NCBI GenBank assembly: GCA_963757265.1
Contig: CAVWRA010000004.1
Span: 310,001 to 374,000 of the forward strand
Length of the DNA: 64,000 nucleotides
Reading direction: 5' to 3'
Source: CAIVVT01 sp963757265
GTDB lineage: Bacteria; Acidobacteriota; Terriglobia; Bryobacterales; Bryobacteraceae
Under the pieces are notes generated by a model that was given only the letters and a program-made list of their open reading frames with translations, had not been told where the DNA came from and made no database searches. Of this stretch, positions 60,691-64,000 are shown piece by piece; within the stretch, counting starts at the first letter, position 1, and the number at the start of each line of letters is the position of its first letter. The translations under genes were made by a program, and so were the position numbers.

Positions 60691-61905
60691 TTACTGGGCC
60701 GGCACCATCGACATGACGTCGAGATTCATGTTCATGCTCGGCCCGTTGGCCGCGCCCGCGCGCTGGCCCTGGGCGGCCCGCATTTGCGCCATGTTCACCA
60801 GAAAGTCCGCCCCGGCCAGTAAGGTCAAGGCGGTCACTTCATCCGGTGAGCTGCCCTTGCTGCTGGCCACGACAATCGTTTCGCCGGGCTTTAGAGCATC
60901 CACGGCAATCTTAGGCATGAAATCCATGAAGCGCGACAAATCGCCGCCTCTGCGCTGGCCGCCCGGCGCGGCGCCCGGAGGTGCGCCGCCCGCTCCGGCT
61001 TGCGCCGAGGCCTGCGCGCCACCCTGGCCAGCACCGGCGGGCCGCTGCGCGCCGCCGCCAGCCCAGGCGCCCTGGCCGCCGCCGGGCGTCGCACCCGGCG
61101 GGCCGCCCGCCATTTGGGGCATGCGGCGGACGTTTGAATCGGGGGTGATTTTGATGCGCAGCGGCTTGCCGTTCTGCATGTTCTTGGCCTGGACGAAACC
61201 GCCGGCGGCATCGACGCTGACCACGGTGGCGGCGAGGGTTACGAAAGCGCCACTCACGATCTGCTCGGCCTGCACGGCGCCGGCGTCATCCTTGTTGCCG
61301 AGGACGCGCACCTGGTCGCCGACTCCGATTTCGGCCAGCGTGGAGGGCTTGGCATCGGCGTACTTGACCGAATCCTGGACGTAGCGCTTGAAAGTGGTCT
61401 TATTCGAGACGACTACCTTGACCGAGTCGCCGGCGCCGGTCATCGAGGGCAGCCGCAGGGTCAACGTGGAAGTCGGCTCGTCCTTGACGGTGGCCGTGCC
61501 GGCGACGCTGCGGTGCTGCCAGTCGGCCTGCTCCTGCTGGTGCTTTTTGGCCAGGTCGGCCTGGCTCATGTCGATGACCCGCACGGCCTCGACGGTCTTA
61601 TCGGGGTCCTTCAACGGGCCCTGCGCAAGCACCCTGTCGCCGACCGAAATGTCAGTGAATTGAATAGGTTGTGCGTCAGCGATGGTCTGCCCCGGTGCCA
61701 CCCGCAAGAGCTTCGCCGCGGCCGCCACGGAAACCTTATAAGTCTCGCCCGCGTCCGATTTCACGGTGAGCGTAGAGGAGTCCTGATCCGTCGCGGTCAC
61801 AACGCCGATAACCCGGTTGCGCGGCGCCGGCGCCTGGGGGGCCTCAGCAAGCCCAAGGGCCGCGGTCAGCGCGCACAACATCAACAAATGAATACTCTTC
61901 CTCAT
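60691..61905 (-). CDS. secreted DUF5666-repeat protein, 404 aa
   Basis: The ATG at 61903-61905 gives a signal peptide, MRKSIHLLMLCALTAALGLAEA. Three DUF5666-like beta-barrel units follow: NRVIGVVTATDQDSSTLTVKSDAGETYKVSV with ISVGDRVLAQG; GTATVKDEPTSTLTLRLPSMTGAGDSVKVVVSNKT with IGVGDQVRVLGNKD; and LAATVVSVDAAGGFVQAKNMQNGKPLRIKI. A Gly/Ala/Pro-rich linker (about 290-345) precedes a short terminal segment with LKPGETIVVASSKGSS. DUF5666 is an OB-like domain of unknown ligand. The gene is 45 bases upstream of the TonB receptor on the same strand, so they likely form an operon. Confidence 0.75.
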   Translation of the reverse strand: MRKSIHLLMLCALTAALGLAEAPQAPAPRNRVIGVVTATDQDSSTLTVKSDAGETYKVSVAAAAKLLRVAPGQTIADAQPIQFTDISVGDRVLAQGPLKDPDKTVEAVRVIDMSQADLAKKHQQEQADWQHRSVAGTATVKDEPTSTLTLRLPSMTGAGDSVKVVVSNKTTFKRYVQDSVKYADAKPSTLAEIGVGDQVRVLGNKDDAGAVQAEQIVSGAFVTLAATVVSVDAAGGFVQAKNMQNGKPLRIKITPDSNVRRMPQMAGGPPGATPGGGQGAWAGGGAQRPAGAGQGGAQASAQAGAGGAPPGAAPGGQRRGGDLSRFMDFMPKIAVDALKPGETIVVASSKGSSPDEVTALTLLAGADFLVNMAQMRAAQGQRAGAANGPSMNMNLDVMSMVPAQ

Positions 61906-62080
61906 TTGGCTACCAGTGTAGACGACGCGACCCTGTCCAATGATACACGTGAGGCCAAAAAGATTGGCTCCGTGGAAGGGTTTCTGGTGTTCTGGCGGAG
62001 CGACGCGACGGGAGGAAATCCTGGCGACGAAGACGGGCGGAGGCCGTTCATTTGAAGGCCGCGCCGGTTTGTAACTCATT

Positions 62081-62109
62081 TTGTACTGGACAGCCGCCTA
62101 TTCTATATT
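62081..62109 (+). promoter_or_regulatory. sigma-70-type promoter before the Tat-exported gene
   Basis: TTGTAC (62081-62086) and TATATT (62104-62109) are separated by exactly 17 bases. This is the best -35/-10 pair seen in the window, with a leader of about 95 bases to the start codon. Confidence 0.55.
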
Positions 62110-62209
62110 TTAAGATCTGATTAGGCTCTCGAATAGCGTCCGGAAGGCCGTAGGAAGGCCCGGGCGCGGGGGAGTCGGAGATTCGACTGGCGATAGGAGA
62201 GACCTTCGG

Positions 62210-63154
62210 ATGGCAAATACGCGGCGTGGTTTTTTGCAGACCGGAGCGGCCCTGGCGGCCGGTTTGACCGGCGCGCGATCCATACTGGCGGGCGAGCAGG
62301 CGGCGCAACCGCAGGCCCCGGCCCCGGCCCCAGCCCTGGTCCAGGTGCCGAAGATAAAATTCGGCAACGTGGAGATCGGCCGGGTAGTGCTGGGCGTCAA
62401 TCCGCTCTACGGCTGGGCCCATTACAACAACACCCTGGGCACGATGATGTCGGAGTGGTACACCCAGGAGCGCGTGCTCGCGGTTCTGCACCAGTGCGAA
62501 AGCTACGGGATCAACGGGTATAATTTCGCCGACAAGCACCGCGCGCCGCAGGACTGGGCGCGGTTTCAGGCCGAGGGCGGCAAAATGCAGCTGATCATCC
62601 AGGTGTTGGAGGGGGACGATTCGGCCGATCTGGTCAAGCGCTACAAGCCGCTGGCGCTGCAACGACAGGGCGAGGTGACGGACAAGGCCTACCTGGAAGG
62701 CAAGCTGGACACGGTGAAGGAGTGGTGCAAGCGGACGCGCGATACAGGCGTGCTGGTGGGCGTCGGGACGCACCGGCCGAGAATCATCGCGCAGATCGAG
62801 GACGAGGGTTGGGACGTCAACTTCTACGCGGGCTGCGTGTATGAACGCACGCGCACGCCCGAAGAGTGGCGCAAAGTGCTCAACGGCGAGCTGATGGAGA
62901 TGGCCGGCGACATCTACATGCAGAGCGATCCGCAGCGCATGTACAAGGTGTTGCGCCAGACCACGAAGCAATGCTTTGCATTCAAGATCCTGGCCGCCGG
63001 GCGTGTCACCGGCGCGGGCGTGGAGCAGGCCTTCCGTACGGCTTTCGAATGCATCAAGCCGAACGACGGCGTGTACGTGGGCATGTTCCCGCGGATCCAG
63101 GACCAAGTGAAGGAAAACGCCGAGATCGTGTGCCGGATTCTGAACCACGCCTAG
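62210..63154 (+). CDS. Tat-exported aldo/keto-reductase-like protein, 314 aa
   Basis: The twin-arginine signal TRRGFLQTGAALAAGLTGARSILAG is at the very N-terminus. A Gln/Pro/Ala linker leads to KIKFGNVEIGRVVLGVNPLYGW, which mirrors the first strand of aldo/keto reductases. GINGYNFADKHRAPQDW and KMQLIIQVLEG follow, then GVLVGVGTHRPRIIAQIEDEGWDVNFYAGCVYERTR and CFAFKILAAGRVTGAGVEQAFRTAFECIKPNDGVYVGMFP, a TIM-barrel pattern. The catalytic Tyr/Lys set is not plainly conserved, so the reaction is unknown. The stop codon sits in the inverted repeat of the adjacent MITE-like element. Confidence 0.65.
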   Translation: MANTRRGFLQTGAALAAGLTGARSILAGEQAAQPQAPAPAPALVQVPKIKFGNVEIGRVVLGVNPLYGWAHYNNTLGTMMSEWYTQERVLAVLHQCESYGINGYNFADKHRAPQDWARFQAEGGKMQLIIQVLEGDDSADLVKRYKPLALQRQGEVTDKAYLEGKLDTVKEWCKRTRDTGVLVGVGTHRPRIIAQIEDEGWDVNFYAGCVYERTRTPEEWRKVLNGELMEMAGDIYMQSDPQRMYKVLRQTTKQCFAFKILAAGRVTGAGVEQAFRTAFECIKPNDGVYVGMFPRIQDQVKENAEIVCRILNHA

Positions 63155-63335
63155 CCCGGATATTTCACCAACCATCGGCTGCGGCGCGCGATAGGGCCGC
63201 ATCTACTGCGTTGCGCTCGGTCGCCGTCCTCGACGTAGCAGTCCAGTACGCCTGCGGGCGGCTCCCTTCGCGCGCCTTGTATCTGCAACCCTCTCATCGC
63301 GCCTCGCTGCGATCGTGGTGAAACATCCGGGCTAG
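63151..63335. repeat. MITE-like element with 20-bp terminal inverted repeats
   Basis: CTAGCCCGGATATTTCACCA (63151-63170) and TGGTGAAACATCCGGGCTAG (63316-63335) are inverted copies with a single difference. The roughly 145 bases between are non-coding and GC-rich. The left end overlaps the stop codon of the Tat-exported gene. No transposase is inside, so any movement would be in trans. Confidence 0.8.
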
Positions 63336-63363
63336 CAGGCTGGAGCGAGTGGCCGGGCCGGCC

Positions 63364-64000
63364 TCAGCGCTCGCCGCGGAGTGGCGCGGCGCGCAGGCGC
63401 AGATGGTAGAACAACGCCCCTGAGACGAGCGTCACCGCCGCGGCGGCGGAGGTCAGCGGCGCCAGGCGCATGCCGTAAATCGTCATCCATATTCCAGGTA
63501 CCACGAAGATCAGCGGCACCAGCGGCCAGGCGAAGCTGACCACCGACAGTTTGCGCCAGCTCGGGCGGCTGCGGAATTTGAACAGGCTGAGGACCGCCAG
63601 AACGGCGAAGAAGTTCAGCAGGTAGCCGATGTACAGGATCAGGTTGCCGAAATTGACCAGCGTCATCAGCGCCGCGCAGGCCCCTTGGAACAGAATCGCG
63701 TTCACGGGCGTGCGCCACAGCGGGTGCACCTTGGCTGCGGCCGGTACGAAGGCCCCGTTCTTGGCCATGGCGTAATACAGCCGCGGCCCGATGGTGACCA
63801 TGGCGTTGACTGTGGCCATGAGCGAGAGCGCGACCAGGGCGCTGAAGACGGCCGCGCCGGCGGGGCCGAACAGCGACTGGGCGGCGAGCGAGCCGACGGC
63901 GACGACGGGGTGGCCATGCGGATCGACCATCCGGCTGAGCGGGACGGCGTATAAGTAAACCACGTTGAACAGGAGATAGAGGCCGGCGACGAGGATGGTG
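63364..64000 (-). CDS. APC-superfamily amino acid permease, C-terminal part (runs off the window)
   Basis: The frame is open to the window edge on the 5' side (a further TILVAGLYLLFN is readable) and ends at 63364. About seven hydrophobic helices are visible. Motifs typical of APC permeases include LVALSLMATVNAMVTIGPRLYYAMAKNGAFVPAAAKVHPLWRTPVNAILFQG, the cytoplasmic loop with the R-x-Y-AMA-x-G pattern before helix 9. The substrate is not readable from this half. Confidence 0.85.
   Translation of the reverse strand, partial: TILVAGLYLLFNVVYLYAVPLSRMVDPHGHPVVAVGSLAAQSLFGPAGAAVFSALVALSLMATVNAMVTIGPRLYYAMAKNGAFVPAAAKVHPLWRTPVNAILFQGACAALMTLVNFGNLILYIGYLLNFFAVLAVLSLFKFRSRPSWRKLSVVSFAWPLVPLIFVVPGIWMTIYGMRLAPLTSAAAAVTLVSGALFYHLRLRAAPLRGER

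Overview
The window reads as a chromosomal piece of a high-GC member of the Acidobacteriota, most likely of the Bryobacterales/Solibacter type. This is inferred from family composition, not from a marker gene. The pointers are an Oar-like TonB receptor with an N-terminal carboxypeptidase-regulatory domain, DUF5666 and DUF1648 proteins, a propeller hybrid histidine kinase, many secreted or Tat-exported glycan enzymes, an N-terminally extended Hfq-like protein, and abundant short dispersed repeats. I found no rRNA, tRNA or CRISPR array.

Layout. 0-9.7 kb holds an ankyrin fragment, an unknown gene, purA, two tandem DUF1648 genes, then a tight five-gene operon of three alkaline-phosphatase-superfamily enzymes, a small ribbon-helix-helix-like protein and a membrane protein. 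A convergent methyltransferase follows. 9.8-20.3 kb is metabolic: a GH130 phosphorylase plus a sodium/solute symporter, heme A synthase, a GH44 glucanase, glucuronate isomerase (uxaC) and a Tat-type DUF4185-like protein. 20.3-29.2 kb is repeat-rich, with an FAD oxidoreductase, a 1197-residue hybrid histidine kinase, secreted proteins of unknown role and a decayed PEP-CTERM-like gene. 29.3-39.1 kb is accessory: two near-identical Flp pilins, an IS1380 transposase relic, a membrane spermidine-synthase-like protein, a pentapeptide-repeat membrane protein, an IS110 element and REP-like sequences. 39.1-50 kb is mostly housekeeping: GNAT, YdcF-like, SpoU methyltransferase, rarA, an RRM protein, a frameshifted M19 dipeptidase, a GH29 fucosidase, a VapBC-type toxin-antitoxin pair, an acyl-CoA thioesterase and Hfq-like. 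50-64 kb holds glgC, a large GH106-like hydrolase, an MFS transporter, a CE1 esterase, a DUF5666/TonB-receptor pair with a homopolymer frameshift, a Tat-exported aldo/keto-reductase-like protein and a truncated APC permease.

How it works together. Many gene products look secreted or envelope-bound and act on plant or microbial polysaccharides (GH44, GH130, GH29, GH106-like, CE1, UxaC). Matching uptake functions are present (symporter, TonB receptor, MFS, APC permease). This fits an oligotrophic soil polysaccharide degrader.

The main points for a second look are: the AP-superfamily operon; a TA-flanked, terminal-inverted-repeat element of about 272 bp in two full copies and one truncated copy that supplies stop codons to two genes; the G7 frameshift at the last strands of the TonB receptor; the toxin-antitoxin cassette bracketed by a duplicated fucosidase tail; and a set of genes with -10 boxes only 8-9 bases before the start codon, which suggests leaderless messages. 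All calls are from reading the sequence; no database search was run.
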